A DNA stretch of 41,543 bases from an uncultured Geobacteraceae bacterium (GTDB lineage Bacteria > Desulfobacterota > Desulfuromonadia > Geobacterales > Pseudopelobacteraceae): the NCBI GenBank assembly GCA_903862245.1, contig CAIOXL010000160.1, positions 1 through 41,543 on the forward strand, given 5' to 3'. The number at the start of each line of letters is the position of its first letter. Within the stretch, counting starts at the first letter, position 1. Below are positions 1 through 8,578 of the stretch, one piece after another. Under the pieces are notes generated by a model, which made no database searches, had not been told where the DNA came from, and saw only the letters and a program-made list of their open reading frames with translations. Both the position numbers and the translations under genes were made by a program.

Positions 1-1
1 A

Positions 2-424
2 GAAGAAGTAGATGGTAAATCAATAGCAACTGTTCTTACAGAACTCAGAGAATCTGGAATTGATGGTTACAAGGCAATTCTAGAATCAACAGAAGATGTC
101 GAAGAAGACGATGATGTCGAAGAGACAGAAGAAGTTGATGAGGATGAGGAAGATGCCGAGGAAGATGCCGAGGAAGACGATGAAGAGACAGAAGAAGTCG
201 AAGAAGGTTTTGATTTTAGTAAATTGAAAAAGAAAGGATCCAAAAAAGACGACGCTGAACCAGATGACGCTGATTCAGAAGCAGAAGGCGATACAGAGGA
301 TGACGCCGTGGAGATAGTTGGCGCTGATCAGCGTCCAATAACGGCCGAAATGATCTATGGGATAGGTGCCGGTTCCCCCCAGAAGCATAAGGCTGACCTG
401 CCCGGGAGAGAACGGAGTGCCTGA
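2..424 (+). CDS. C-terminal part of an acidic-repeat protein, open at the window start
   Basis: An open frame enters from the left edge and stops at 422-424. Residues 1-30 look like an ordinary folded segment. They are followed by a run of about 70 residues made almost only of Asp and Glu, with short repeats such as EEDAEEDAEED, then a Lys-rich patch and a second acidic patch. I do not recognise the protein; acidic tails of this kind occur on some DNA-binding and phage proteins, but that is only an analogy. Codon use (AGA, ATA, TCA, ACA) and about 39% GC over the first 240 bases differ sharply from everything to the right. From about position 305 the frame runs antisense through conserved rhomboid sequence, so the last ~38 residues are probably not native. 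Confidence 0.45.
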   Translation, partial: EEVDGKSIATVLTELRESGIDGYKAILESTEDVEEDDDVEETEEVDEDEEDAEEDAEEDDEETEEVEEGFDFSKLKKKGSKKDDAEPDDADSEAEGDTEDDAVEIVGADQRPITAEMIYGIGAGSPQKHKADLPGRERSA

Positions 425-643
425 ACCTCCGGTTCTGGTGTTGAACAGCAGTGACAGGGCAAAGAAGAGGATATTGGCCGAGATAAGCGCCGTAACCAGC
501 CAGTCGCCGGTCATGGTGCCTTTCGACCAGCGGATGAAGTGCCACCATGCGGCAGAGCGGGCCGTGCCGCACCACGAGCAGACCGACTCTTCACTCCCGA
601 CCAGGCGCCGGCAGCGCGGGCAGAGAACAGCCCGCTGCGTCAT
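275..643 (-). pseudogene. Rhomboid-family intramembrane protease, N-terminal part only, cut by the junction near 305
   Basis: The product opens with a zinc ribbon (CPRC at residues 9-12, CSWC at 21-24). A membrane segment around residues 48-68 follows, then a loop ending in YWTLISANYLHG, which matches the typical rhomboid segment before the second transmembrane helix. Immediately after that the sequence becomes non-conserved and stops. The helices with the catalytic Ser (GxSG) and His are missing; a full rhomboid would need at least another 130-150 residues. The start codon overlaps the stop of the upstream yccA-like gene (ATGA at 640-643), so the two genes are translationally coupled. Family membership is seen in the sequence. 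The loss could be a real rearrangement or an assembly chimera, because the left neighbour has foreign composition. Confidence 0.6.
290..312. other. Sequence junction between low-GC acidic-repeat DNA and the rhomboid gene
   Basis: Left of about 300 the plus strand reads as acidic-repeat coding sequence with low-GC codon use. Right of about 305 the minus strand reads as a conserved rhomboid. Both frames run a short way past the boundary by chance. No target-site duplication or terminal inverted repeat is visible to mark a transposition. A recombination scar, a foreign insertion end or a misassembly are all possible. Confidence 0.5.
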
Positions 644-1335
644 CGCCGGTTGCCGGTAAACCGTAACAGCATGAGAAACAGATTGATGAAATCCAGGTAC
701 AGAGTCAACGCCCCCAGAATGGCCGGCTTTCTCCCCTCCGTCCCCTGGGCGGCCAGTTCCTTGATCTTCCAGGTGTCATAGGCGGTCAATCCGGTGAAGA
801 CGATGACCCCGATTCCCGAAATTACCCACGAAGCGGCGCTGCTCGCCACAAAGATATTGACGATTGATGCGATCACCACACCGATCAGCCCCATGAACAG
901 AAAACTGCCCCATGATGTCAGGTCACGTTTCGTCATGTACCCGAAAACGCTCATGGCCCCGAACATGCCGGCGGTGGTGACAAAGGTGGAGGTGATTGAA
1001 CTGGACGTATAGACCAGAGCAACAACCGACAGAGTGACGCCGTTCAGTGCCGAATAGGCGATAAAAATAAGCGTTGCCGTCGATGCGCTCAGCCTGTTGA
1101 TCGCGCCCGACAGGGTAAAGACAAGAGCCAGCTCACCGAACATCAGCCCGTAAAATACCAGCCGGTTCCCCACAACAGCAGTAAACAGTGCCGGCGACGA
1201 GAGCGTCACCAGCGCCATAATGGCCGTTATGGCCAGCCCTGCTCCCATCCATGCGTACACCTGACGCACAAGGCTGTTCTGCCTCACGACAACCTGCTCC
1301 GCCGAACGGGTGAAACCTGAGTGCACTTCATTCAT
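640..1335 (-). CDS. Bax inhibitor-1 / YccA family membrane protein
   Basis: The 231-residue product has a short polar N-terminus and then about seven closely spaced hydrophobic helices, the usual length and layout of bacterial BI-1/YccA (UPF0005) proteins. Family signatures include the region around FTGLTAYDTWKIKEL near residues 180-194 and the final hydrophobic helix LYLDFINLFLMLLRF. Relatives are inner-membrane proteins; E. coli YccA modulates the FtsH protease and BsYetJ is a pH-dependent calcium leak channel, so membrane stress control is a reasonable guess but not shown here. A GGAGGG ribosome site lies just upstream of the ATG. The gene is 45 bp downstream of the phoR-like gene and overlaps the truncated rhomboid gene by 4 bp, so these probably form one operon. 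Confidence 0.9.
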   Translation of the reverse strand: MNEVHSGFTRSAEQVVVRQNSLVRQVYAWMGAGLAITAIMALVTLSSPALFTAVVGNRLVFYGLMFGELALVFTLSGAINRLSASTATLIFIAYSALNGVTLSVVALVYTSSSITSTFVTTAGMFGAMSVFGYMTKRDLTSWGSFLFMGLIGVVIASIVNIFVASSAASWVISGIGVIVFTGLTAYDTWKIKELAAQGTEGRKPAILGALTLYLDFINLFLMLLRFTGNRR

Positions 1336-1380
1336 ACTGACGCCCTCCTTATGATTGTGTGGCTGAACATATTTATCATG

Positions 1381-3138
1381 CTACCCCTTGCGCAGCGTAA
1401 AGGAAAACTCCGATCCCCTGCCCGGTTCGCTTGAGACGGAGACCGTACCGCCATGAAGCTGCACGATATGCTTCACAATGGCCAGACCGAGTCCGGTGCC
1501 CCCCTGTTCGCGGGTCCGGGCTTCATCCACCCGGTAGAAACGCTCGAAAATTCGCGGCAGATCCTTGAAGGGGATACCGATACCGGTATCTGTCACCGAC
1601 ACCCGGACGAACTCTCCCGCATCCTCCGACCGCAGACGGACGGACCCGTCGTCGGGGGTATACTTGAGGGCATTCTCCAGCAGGTTGAGCATGACCTGCT
1701 CAAGACGCCCCTGATCGGCCAGAACAGGCACCGCCGTCCCCACCGCCGTTTCATCGATAACGGCAATATTCTTCTGTACAGCACGCTCCTGCAGCAGGGC
1801 GCACGCCCTGGCAGCCACCCCCGCAAGGGCAAGCGGATGGAGGTCGATATGCACTTCTTTGGATTCAAGTTCCGACAACGCCAGAATATCGTTGATCAGG
1901 CTGGCGAGACGTTCCGCGTGGCTGGCGATAATTGCCACGAAACGGGCGGCGCGGATCGGGTCGGACTCCAGGGTACCGTCCAGCAGGGTTTCTGCATACC
2001 CCTTGATGACCGTCACCGGTGTCCGCAGTTCGTGGGACACATTGGCAACAAAATCCCTGCGCATGGTTTCCGCTCTCTTCAGGTCGCTGATATCATGGAA
2101 CACCGCCACCGTTCCCTGACGGATACCGTCTACCTTCAGCGGCACCCAGTGGGTGAAGAGGGTCACATCGTGCGGCTTGAGAGAAATCTCCCGCACCAGT
2201 TCCTCCACATCAGGCCGGCCAAGATCATTGAAAGCCGCCAGCAGGTCCGGGTGGCGGGAAATTTCCACCAGTTTTTTTCCTTCAATATCGCCGGTGATGG
2301 CAAAGAGCCGCCGGAAGGCGGGGTTGACCAGAGTTATGACACCATCGGGAGCGGTGACCATGACCCCTTCGCCCATACTGCACAAAATGGTGTCAAGGCG
2401 CTGTTTCTCCGATGACAGGCGCAGCACCTGATCCTCAATCCGCTCGGACATCTCATTCAGCACCGTGCCGAGCATGCCGATTTCATCCTTGGCAACCACC
2501 GGAATTCTGGTTTTGCTCTCGCCGTTGCCGATACGGGCGGCGGCGGCAGCCATATCACGCAGCGGGCGCGAGGTCAGGTTGGAGAGGATATAGCTGAAGA
2601 AAAGGGCAATCAGAATCGTTACCGCCGTGGCCCCGCCGACGATGCCGTGCAGGGTATCCCGGGCAGCCGCCAGATATTCCAGCGGCATGGCAAGGCGGAT
2701 AATGCCGCGAACATCCCCGTTGCCGTACGACATGGCGGAGTAGAGCATTGAGGTGCGCAGCGTATCCGAATAGCGCACGGCACTGCCGCTTCCGTTCCGG
2801 AGCGCTTCCCGCACCTCCGGGCGCTGCAGATGATTCTCCAGCTGAGCCACCCGCGCCTGCCCAACGTCCGAATCCCCCAGCACCGTGCCGTCCGGCGAGA
2901 TCAGCGTAACCCGGGCCCTGGTCGCCGCCCCGATCGCTTCGGCAAGCTGCTGCACTGTTTTGCCCTGCCGGTCGTTCATCACCAGCAGGCGGGCCAGCTG
3001 TATCTGACTGGACAGGTTGGCCTGACTCTCCGCGATCATCCCCTTGTACAGGGTGTGGTCGAAGTACAGGTAAAAACTTCCGGTGATCAGCAGCACCAGA
3101 AAAAGGTAGGAGAGCACCAGCTTGGTTCTGAATCCCAT
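1381..3138 (-). CDS. phoR: PhoR-like membrane sensor histidine kinase
   Basis: This 585-residue kinase has the PhoR-type plan used outside enterobacteria. There is a first membrane helix at about 7-28 and an extracytoplasmic sensor of about 130 residues. A second membrane helix lies at about 165-188, followed by HAMP (about 190-240), a PAS domain (about 250-350), HisKA with the H-box HELRTPVTVIKGYAETLLDG, and HATPase_c with N box LLENALKY, DTGIGIP and GTGLGLAIVKH. The receiver partner lies immediately upstream with a 3-bp gap. The role of such kinases is to sense phosphate limitation with the Pst transporter and PhoU, but no pst or phoU genes are visible here, so another envelope signal cannot be excluded. 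Confidence 0.85.
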   Translation of the reverse strand: MGFRTKLVLSYLFLVLLITGSFYLYFDHTLYKGMIAESQANLSSQIQLARLLVMNDRQGKTVQQLAEAIGAATRARVTLISPDGTVLGDSDVGQARVAQLENHLQRPEVREALRNGSGSAVRYSDTLRTSMLYSAMSYGNGDVRGIIRLAMPLEYLAAARDTLHGIVGGATAVTILIALFFSYILSNLTSRPLRDMAAAAARIGNGESKTRIPVVAKDEIGMLGTVLNEMSERIEDQVLRLSSEKQRLDTILCSMGEGVMVTAPDGVITLVNPAFRRLFAITGDIEGKKLVEISRHPDLLAAFNDLGRPDVEELVREISLKPHDVTLFTHWVPLKVDGIRQGTVAVFHDISDLKRAETMRRDFVANVSHELRTPVTVIKGYAETLLDGTLESDPIRAARFVAIIASHAERLASLINDILALSELESKEVHIDLHPLALAGVAARACALLQERAVQKNIAVIDETAVGTAVPVLADQGRLEQVMLNLLENALKYTPDDGSVRLRSEDAGEFVRVSVTDTGIGIPFKDLPRIFERFYRVDEARTREQGGTGLGLAIVKHIVQLHGGTVSVSSEPGRGSEFSFTLRKG

Positions 3139-3141
3139 CGG

Positions 3142-3825
3142 TTACACCTCGATTTTGTAGCCGAAACCGCGAACGGTTTTGATGATGTCGCCCGGCGCGC
3201 CCAGCTTGCCGCGCAGGCGGGTCACATGGGTATCAACGGTTCTGGTATCCCCGGCATTATTATAACTCCACACGTTCTGCAGCAGCTTTTCGCGACTGTG
3301 CACATACCCTTTTTTCTCCGCCAGATAGAGCAGCAGCTTGAACTCCGTGCTGGTCAGGTCGATCTCGCTGCCGGCACTCATAACCGTGTGACGCTGGGTG
3401 TCGATGACGATGTCTCCGATGGTGAAAAGCTCGGCAGCCGGCACCTCTGCTTCAGGCTCGAAACGCCTCAGGACCGCCTTGACCCGCAGAACCACCTCCC
3501 GCATGGAAAAGGGCTTGAGGATGTAATCGTCGGCTCCGACCTCAAACCCGACCACCCGGTCTATTTCATCCCCTTTGGCCGTGATCATGACCACCGGAAT
3601 GCGGGCGGTGCGCCGATCCTTCCGGAGCGCCTTGCAGACTTCGGTCCCCAGCAGCCCCGGCAGCATCAGATCCAGCAGAATCAGGTCGGGCGGCTCCGCA
3701 CCGGCCAGCTCCAGGGCGCGCTTGCCGTCATGAACAGCGGTGACGGCATACCCCTCTCTTTCAAGGTTGAACGCCAGCAGTTCCGCCAGATCTTTTTCAT
3801 CCTCCACGATCAGCACTTTCTTCAT
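3142..3825 (-). CDS. phoB: PhoB-like response regulator (OmpR family)
   Basis: The 227-residue product has an N-terminal receiver (phospho-acceptor Asp in LILLDLMLPG near residue 53, conserved Lys in LKPFSMREVV) and a C-terminal OmpR/PhoB winged helix ending in TVRGFGYKIEV. I start it at 3825 (MKKVLIVEDE) because a GGGAG ribosome site is spaced correctly there; an in-frame ATG 12 codons upstream adds only non-conserved residues. It is followed by the phoR-like kinase in an evident operon. A pair of heptamers spaced 11 bp in the upstream region resembles a PhoB-class operator, which suggests autoregulation. Assignment as PhoB proper is by family resemblance and partner gene; the regulon is not shown by the sequence. 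Confidence 0.85.
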   Translation of the reverse strand: MKKVLIVEDEKDLAELLAFNLEREGYAVTAVHDGKRALELAGAEPPDLILLDLMLPGLLGTEVCKALRKDRRTARIPVVMITAKGDEIDRVVGFEVGADDYILKPFSMREVVLRVKAVLRRFEPEAEVPAAELFTIGDIVIDTQRHTVMSAGSEIDLTSTEFKLLLYLAEKKGYVHSREKLLQNVWSYNNAGDTRTVDTHVTRLRGKLGAPGDIIKTVRGFGYKIEV

Positions 3826-3885
3826 GCCTTGCTCCCGTTCCTTCATCGCACTGCTGCTCACAGGTCAAAACCACCCCGCTGTTTA

Positions 3886-3914
3886 TATCATACTATTGTT
3901 ACAACAGTGTTGCA
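3886..3914 (-). promoter_or_regulatory. Pho-box-like direct repeat upstream of the phoB-like gene
   Basis: On the minus strand the sequence reads TGCAACA CTGT TGTAACA ATAG: two heptamers that differ at one base, set exactly 11 bp apart. This is the 7+4 layout bound by PhoB-class regulators, although the heptamer is not the enterobacterial CTGTCAT. A degenerate third copy may lie at 3886-3892. The site is about 70-90 bp upstream of the chosen start. Confidence 0.35.
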
Positions 3915-4031
3915 GTCATATAAAGTTTTTGTAGCAATCGTACGCGGGAGGGGGGCACCTGCCGAAATTCCTGGCTGATGAGTATAAACATCACGCAGTG
4001 AAATGCAAGCATCGGTGCAGAAATACGGGTG

Positions 4032-4060
4032 GTTCTTTTACCGGAATGATGTGGTACAAT
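4032..4060 (+). promoter_or_regulatory. Possible extended -10 promoter before the PAS kinase gene
   Basis: TGGTACAAT at 4052-4060 is a good extended -10 element (TGn plus TACAAT). The -35 region (TTCTTT at 4033-4038) is weak. It would start transcription about 165 bp before the kinase gene. The 3826-4233 gap holds no other feature I can support besides this and the Pho-box-like site. Confidence 0.3.
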
Positions 4061-4233
4061 CAGAGCATAGGCAGGATTGCACTGCTCCCTGATACACGCC
4101 AGCCCTTACCCCCGTAAATGTATGACGCCGCACGCCACTCCGCTTGTTCCGTTATCTCCAGCCCCGGGAGCAGGGGCGGAATGTGTACGAAAAATGCATA
4201 CCTGAAAAACCTGATTGGATCTGGAGGTTCACC

Positions 4234-6153
4234 ATGGGCAGTGGCAACGACGGCAGCCCGCCGTTAGAACACGTGATGCACCCCCCGGCAGAGCGGGAGA
4301 TGACTCTTGCACTGTCCCGGCCGGACTTTGTCAACCTGCTTGATTCAAGCAATGACCTTTTCTTCGTGCTGGACAAGGGGGGCAGGATCATCTACGTCAA
4401 CCAGCGGGCCTGCAGCCGCCTGGGATATGACGAGGCCGGGCTTCTCGGCCGTCCCTTTCTCTCCATCTATCCATCCGGTCGCCGCGCTGAAGCTGAGCGC
4501 ATCATAGCCACACGCCCCGCCAACTTCCACCACATGCTGTTCAATACCCGGAGCGGCATGGAAATCACGGTGGAAACCCGTGTCTTTCCAGGAGTGTGGA
4601 ATGGTGATGAGGCCCTGTTTTGCGTTATGAAGGATCTGTCCGTGACCACCAATATGGAGGAAAAATTTCTCTGGGTCTTTAACAACAGCCCGGTCCTTAT
4701 GGCGATTTCCTCCGTGGCCGATGATCGTTTTATTGAAGTCAACAATGCATTTCTGGAAACCCTGGGGTATACACACCCTGAGATTATCGGCAAGACTAGC
4801 ATCGAACTCGATATCATGGTTGATCCTCTTATCCAGGCCGAAATCATCAAGAGAGTGGAGGAGCAGGGCTACGCCCGCGGCGTCGAGACCACGGTACGCT
4901 GCAAGGACGGCAGCATCCGCTACGGGCTGTTTTCTGCTGATTGTATTATAGTGGAGAGCATGCCGTGCTGGCTGACCACCATGACCGACATCACAGTCCG
5001 CAAGCAGGCGGAGAAGATGCTGCAGAACAAGAGTCGGCGCCTGGCCGGTATTATTGAGGGGACCCGGGTCGGGACGTGGGAATGGAATGTGACAACCGGA
5101 GCAACCCTCTTTAATGAGCGCTGGGCGGAAATTATCGGCTACACCCTTGAAGAGCTTTCTCCGACCTCCATTGAAACCTGGATTGCACACACGCACCCGG
5201 ATGATCTTCAGACCAGCAACGAACTGCTGGGAAAACACTTCCGGGGCGAAACCGACTACTACGAGTGCGAAAGCCGGATGCGGCACAAAAACGGCAGCTG
5301 GGTCTGGGTCCTTGACCGGGGGCGGGTCGCCGACCGGACCGGGGACGGCAAACCGCTGCTGATACTGGGCACCCACCAGGACATCACCGAACGCAAACAG
5401 GCTGAATTGTATCTTCTGGACAACATGCAGCAGCTGCAGGAAACAAGAGACGGGCTGGTTCAGTTTGAAAAGGAGGCGGCGGTCGGACGCCTGGTGGTCG
5501 GCGTCGCCCACGAACTGCTCAATCCGGTCAGCATCATGTCATCGCGCCTGCAATTCATGGAGGACGAACAGCTGAACGATCAGGTCCGGGAGGGGGTGCG
5601 CATCTGTCGGGAGCAGCTGCAGAGGATCGTCAAGATCAGCCGGGAACTGAATCAGTTATCCGCAGTGCCGCCGAGAGCGTTGGTGAGCGGCAATCTGCAC
5701 CAGGTCATCACTTTGAGCCTCGCCATGTGCGAGCTCAAACTGCATGAGAATCAGGTCCGTGTCGTCTATCTCCCGCATCCGACGGTACTCTCCGTAAAAA
5801 TGGAGCGGGACAGCCTGTTAAAAGCAATGACCCATCTCATCCTCAACGCCTGCGACGCGTTGCTGGATGCAGAGAAAAAGCAGTTGTTCATCACCGTCCT
5901 CTCTCCCGTTGACACCGGCAAAGCTCCTTCTGTCCGGATACTGTTTGCCGACAGCGGACCCGGAATCGCCGACGCGGATCTGAGTAAACTTTTTGATCCG
6001 TTTTTTTCCACCAAGGATCCGAAAATGGGGACCGGACTCGGGCTGACCATCTGCAAAAACATTGTGGCGGCCCACAGGGGGACAATCCGCGCAGAGAGTA
6101 ATGACATGGGAGGAGCGACCTTCAGCATGGAACTGCCCCTTTCCGACGCATAA
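4234..6153 (+). CDS. Soluble PAS-PAS-PAS histidine kinase, likely partner of the gas vesicle sigma-54 regulator
   Basis: The 639-residue product has no membrane helix, so the sensor is cytoplasmic. Three PAS domains follow one another: about 25-135, about 145-265 and about 270-390. The third is of the PAS_3 type with a PAC tail ending HQDITERKQAE. After a short coil come HisKA (VGRLVVGVAHELLNPVSIM; the usual HEIxNP is HELLNP here) and HATPase_c (LNACDAL, FADSGPGIA, GTGLGLTIC). I start at 4234 because TGGAGG sits ideally before that ATG; an upstream in-frame ATG at 4144 has no such site and no conserved residues. The NtrC-type regulator follows 340 bp downstream in the same direction, the usual kinase-regulator arrangement. 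The signal is unknown; soluble PAS arrays often read redox, oxygen or ligands. Confidence 0.85.
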   Translation: MGSGNDGSPPLEHVMHPPAEREMTLALSRPDFVNLLDSSNDLFFVLDKGGRIIYVNQRACSRLGYDEAGLLGRPFLSIYPSGRRAEAERIIATRPANFHHMLFNTRSGMEITVETRVFPGVWNGDEALFCVMKDLSVTTNMEEKFLWVFNNSPVLMAISSVADDRFIEVNNAFLETLGYTHPEIIGKTSIELDIMVDPLIQAEIIKRVEEQGYARGVETTVRCKDGSIRYGLFSADCIIVESMPCWLTTMTDITVRKQAEKMLQNKSRRLAGIIEGTRVGTWEWNVTTGATLFNERWAEIIGYTLEELSPTSIETWIAHTHPDDLQTSNELLGKHFRGETDYYECESRMRHKNGSWVWVLDRGRVADRTGDGKPLLILGTHQDITERKQAELYLLDNMQQLQETRDGLVQFEKEAAVGRLVVGVAHELLNPVSIMSSRLQFMEDEQLNDQVREGVRICREQLQRIVKISRELNQLSAVPPRALVSGNLHQVITLSLAMCELKLHENQVRVVYLPHPTVLSVKMERDSLLKAMTHLILNACDALLDAEKKQLFITVLSPVDTGKAPSVRILFADSGPGIADADLSKLFDPFFSTKDPKMGTGLGLTICKNIVAAHRGTIRAESNDMGGATFSMELPLSDA

Positions 6154-6171
6154 CAAAAACGGTTTCCATCT

Positions 6172-6214
6172 CTTCTCCCTGAGGGAGAAGGTGGCCAAAG
6201 GCCGGTTGAGGGGG
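6172..6214. repeat. REP-like palindromic repeat
   Basis: A 19-base near-perfect palindrome (CTTCTCCCT G AGGGAGAAG) is followed at once by GTGGCC AAA GGCC and a GGTTGAGGGGG tail. This composition is typical of short extragenic palindromes scattered through many proteobacterial genomes. It stands 18 bases after the kinase stop and may act as an mRNA end or simply be a dispersed repeat. Only one copy is seen in this window. The rest of the 6154-6492 gap holds the operator described next and nothing else I can support. Confidence 0.5.
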
Positions 6215-6397
6215 AAGCGATGCTGACAATCAGGCACTTCTCCCGTACCCCACCCTTTAATGATACCGAGGGTATGATTCATGCACCGCTGACCATCGGT
6301 CGCGCGTCGCCCGCGAGCGCCGGTTTCTGTTGTACTGCTGTCATCCGCGCCGGCGGAGATGGAGCCGGCAGGTGTGTGTGGCACCGACTACCCATAT

Positions 6398-6430
6398 CTA
6401 TGGAAACTATTCCATAGAACCGATTCCATA
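6398..6430 (+). promoter_or_regulatory. Predicted binding site of the gas vesicle NtrC-type regulator, copy 1
   Basis: A perfect 8-4-8 inverted repeat, CTATGGAA N4 TTCCATAG (6398-6417), is followed by a further half site ATTCCATA at 6423-6430. The same compound arrangement, with identical spacing, recurs at 16946-16978 ahead of gvpA. It lies 63 bp before the regulator gene. No convincing sigma-54 promoter lies downstream of this copy, so it may mediate autoregulation. TGGCAC at 6379-6384 lacks a proper -12 element. Confidence 0.6.
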
Positions 6431-6492
6431 AACGTTGCCGCCACTTGCGGCAGGACAGACCGTACCACCAACCAAAATGAGGAAACATACCT

Positions 6493-7920
6493 ATGCCTGA
6501 GCGAACCGCATGTGTTTTGGTGGTTGATGATGAGGAGGAAATCCGGAAGATCCTGACCCAGCTTCTGGAAAAAGAGGGGTTGCGGGTTGTTACCGCCCCG
6601 GACGGCCTGCAGGCCATGCGGCAGATTTGCATGGAGGCTCCGGATCTCGTCCTGCTGGATGTGCGCATGCCGGGGCTTGGCGGTTTGGAAGTACTTAAAA
6701 AAATAAAGGCGATCGATGATGATCTGCCGGTGGTGCTCATCACGGCATACACCGACATCCGCCAGGCCGTTGAAGTGATGAAGGGGGGCGCCTATGATTA
6801 TATGGCCAAGCCGTTTGATAACAACGAGGTGGTCTGGCTTGTGCGCCGGGCGCTGGCGGAAGGGCTGTTAAAGAAAAAACTGAAAAACATGACCGACCAG
6901 TATCACGGGAACTTCAGCCTTGTGGAGAGCATGGGGCCAAGCGATGAAATTGCCCGGCTCGCCGGAGACGTCCACCGGGTGGCAAAGTCAGACCTGTCGG
7001 TGGTCATTACGGGGGAAACCGGATCAGGAAAGGAACTCGTCGCACGGGCCATTCACGGGGACAGCGCCAGAGCGGCGGCCCCTTTCATGGCGGTTGATTG
7101 CGGCGCCATCCCGGAAAACCTGCTGGAAAGTGAACTTTTCGGCCATGAAAAGGGCTCCTTCACCGGGGCTGACCGGCAGAAAATCGGCAAGTTCGAACTG
7201 GCCCACGGCGGCACACTTTTTATGGACGAAATCGGCAACATGTCCGCCGGCTCCCAGGCAAAGTTTCTCCGGGTGCTTCAGGACCGGAAACTCAACCGGG
7301 TGGGAGGAACCAAACCGGTGGATGTGGATATCCGCCTCATTGTGGCAACCAATGAGGATCTTCAGCTGATGTCGGAAAACGGTACCTTCCGGAAGGATTT
7401 CTACTACCGCCTGAGTGAATTCACCATTCAGGTCCCACCGCTCCGGAACCGCAAGGAAGATATACCGTACCTCGCCAAGCGCTTTCTCGATCTGGCCAAC
7501 ATTGAACTGAAAAAAATGATCACCGCCTTCACCGTTGAAGCGCTGGAGCTGCTGGTGGTCTACGACTGGCCCGGCAATGTGCGCCAGCTCCGCTCGGTCA
7601 TCCGGCGGGCGGCACTGGTGGCCGGCGACACCATCACCTCCGATGACCTCAGCATCAAACAGGCTGCCGCACCGGGCATTGCGTTTTCTCCGAAAGTGGA
7701 AGGAACGCCATGGAAAAACGCCACGCTGAGCGAGATAGTCAGCCAGAGCGTGCAGTTGGTGGAAAAAGAAGTGCTTACGGCGGTGCTCAAGTTTACCGGC
7801 GGCAACAAAGCCAGGGCAGCCAGACTGCTGCAGGTCGATTACAAGACCATGCATACCAAGGCAAAAAAATTCGGTATTCAGCAGATCGGAGGAGACAATG
7901 ACGACGAAACGCACAACTGA
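6493..7920 (+). CDS. NtrC-family sigma-54 response regulator, predicted activator of gas vesicle genes
   Basis: The 475-residue product has the three NtrC domains. The receiver covers about 1-120 (LLDVRMPG with the phospho-acceptor Asp; Lys in MAKPFD). The AAA+ sigma-54 interaction domain covers about 140-375 (Walker A GETGSGKELVAR, Walker B FMDEIGNM). A Fis-type helix-turn-helix lies at the C-terminus (NKARAARLLQVDYKTMHTKA). The loop that contacts sigma-54 reads GSFTGA instead of the commoner GAFTGA, a conservative change that occurs in active activators. The stop lies 23 bp inside the next gene, gvpH, so the two are coupled. Matching palindromic sites precede both this gene and gvpA, so I infer that it controls gas vesicle expression. 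From memory, NtrC-type regulators (GvrA/GvrC) also sit in the Serratia ATCC 39006 gas vesicle cluster. Confidence 0.85.
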   Translation: MPERTACVLVVDDEEEIRKILTQLLEKEGLRVVTAPDGLQAMRQICMEAPDLVLLDVRMPGLGGLEVLKKIKAIDDDLPVVLITAYTDIRQAVEVMKGGAYDYMAKPFDNNEVVWLVRRALAEGLLKKKLKNMTDQYHGNFSLVESMGPSDEIARLAGDVHRVAKSDLSVVITGETGSGKELVARAIHGDSARAAAPFMAVDCGAIPENLLESELFGHEKGSFTGADRQKIGKFELAHGGTLFMDEIGNMSAGSQAKFLRVLQDRKLNRVGGTKPVDVDIRLIVATNEDLQLMSENGTFRKDFYYRLSEFTIQVPPLRNRKEDIPYLAKRFLDLANIELKKMITAFTVEALELLVVYDWPGNVRQLRSVIRRAALVAGDTITSDDLSIKQAAAPGIAFSPKVEGTPWKNATLSEIVSQSVQLVEKEVLTAVLKFTGGNKARAARLLQVDYKTMHTKAKKFGIQQIGGDNDDETHN

Positions 7921-8578
7921 CGGAAAAAAAACGGACGATGATCAGAGCGATGGTGTGGCGGGAATATTCAGCACCCTGTCCGGATTCATCAATAATTTAG
8001 GCGGCCTGACCAGTTCGGCGGAGCGGCTTGCCAAACAGCAGGGGGAACGGAAAGAATCGCAGAATGAAAACAGCGGGGCCGAAAGCAAGCTCAGCCGCAT
8101 TCTCAGCGGCTTGACCGAAATTGCGGAAAAGCTCAACGAGGTTTCGGAAAAGGGTGAGACCGTTTCCAAAACCGGAGAATTCACCTTTCCCTCCAAAGAG
8201 GGGGGCACCAGGGGGGTGTACGGCTTCAGCCTGAAAACCGGCATCGGCGGCAAAGACGACCAGGTCCGGGTCGAACCGTTCGGCAATATCCGCAAAGACA
8301 GTAAAACCGGAGCCGTGGTAGTTCAGGAAATTCATGAGCCGCTCGTCGATCTGTTTGAAGACCAGGACGCCACCACCCTGATTGCGGAAATGCCCGGCGT
8401 CGGTGCCGACGATATCAAACTTGAAGTACAGGACGACGTGCTGACCGTATCGGCGGCAAAGGGTGAGAAGAAATACCGGAAGGAGATTCTGCTCAGCCAC
8501 ACCGTCACCCGGGAAAAAACCACCGTCACCTGCAACAACGGCATCGTCACCATCCGCTGCGAAAAGGCACGGCCATGA
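7898..8578 (+). CDS. gvpH: Gas vesicle protein GvpH, Hsp20/alpha-crystallin type
   Basis: The 226-residue product has a long polar N-terminal half rich in Lys, Glu, Ser and Gly, with no recognisable fold. The alpha-crystallin domain covers about residues 145-226; characteristic stretches are LIAEMPGVGADDIKLEV and GIVTIRCEK at the very end. The C-terminal IxI anchor of ordinary Hsp20 proteins is missing because the chain stops right after the last strand. In halophilic archaea GvpH is an Hsp20-like accessory protein that works with GvpI and influences gas vesicle assembly. The position between the regulator and a Cdc48-like ATPase, and the 4-bp overlap (ATGA) with that ATPase, support a holding role for aggregation-prone vesicle proteins. 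That role is inferred. Confidence 0.8.
   Translation: MTTKRTTDGKKTDDDQSDGVAGIFSTLSGFINNLGGLTSSAERLAKQQGERKESQNENSGAESKLSRILSGLTEIAEKLNEVSEKGETVSKTGEFTFPSKEGGTRGVYGFSLKTGIGGKDDQVRVEPFGNIRKDSKTGAVVVQEIHEPLVDLFEDQDATTLIAEMPGVGADDIKLEVQDDVLTVSAAKGEKKYRKEILLSHTVTREKTTVTCNNGIVTIRCEKARP

Noticed and set aside
1453-2415. Long plus-strand open frame opposite the phoR-like gene
   Set aside because: Antisense shadow of a GC-rich kinase gene; low-complexity His/Gln-rich product with no domain, while the minus strand encodes a full kinase.
6379-6393. TGGCAC as a sigma-54 promoter for the NtrC-type regulator gene
   Set aside because: The -12 position reads CC instead of GC, and the operator lies downstream of it rather than upstream.
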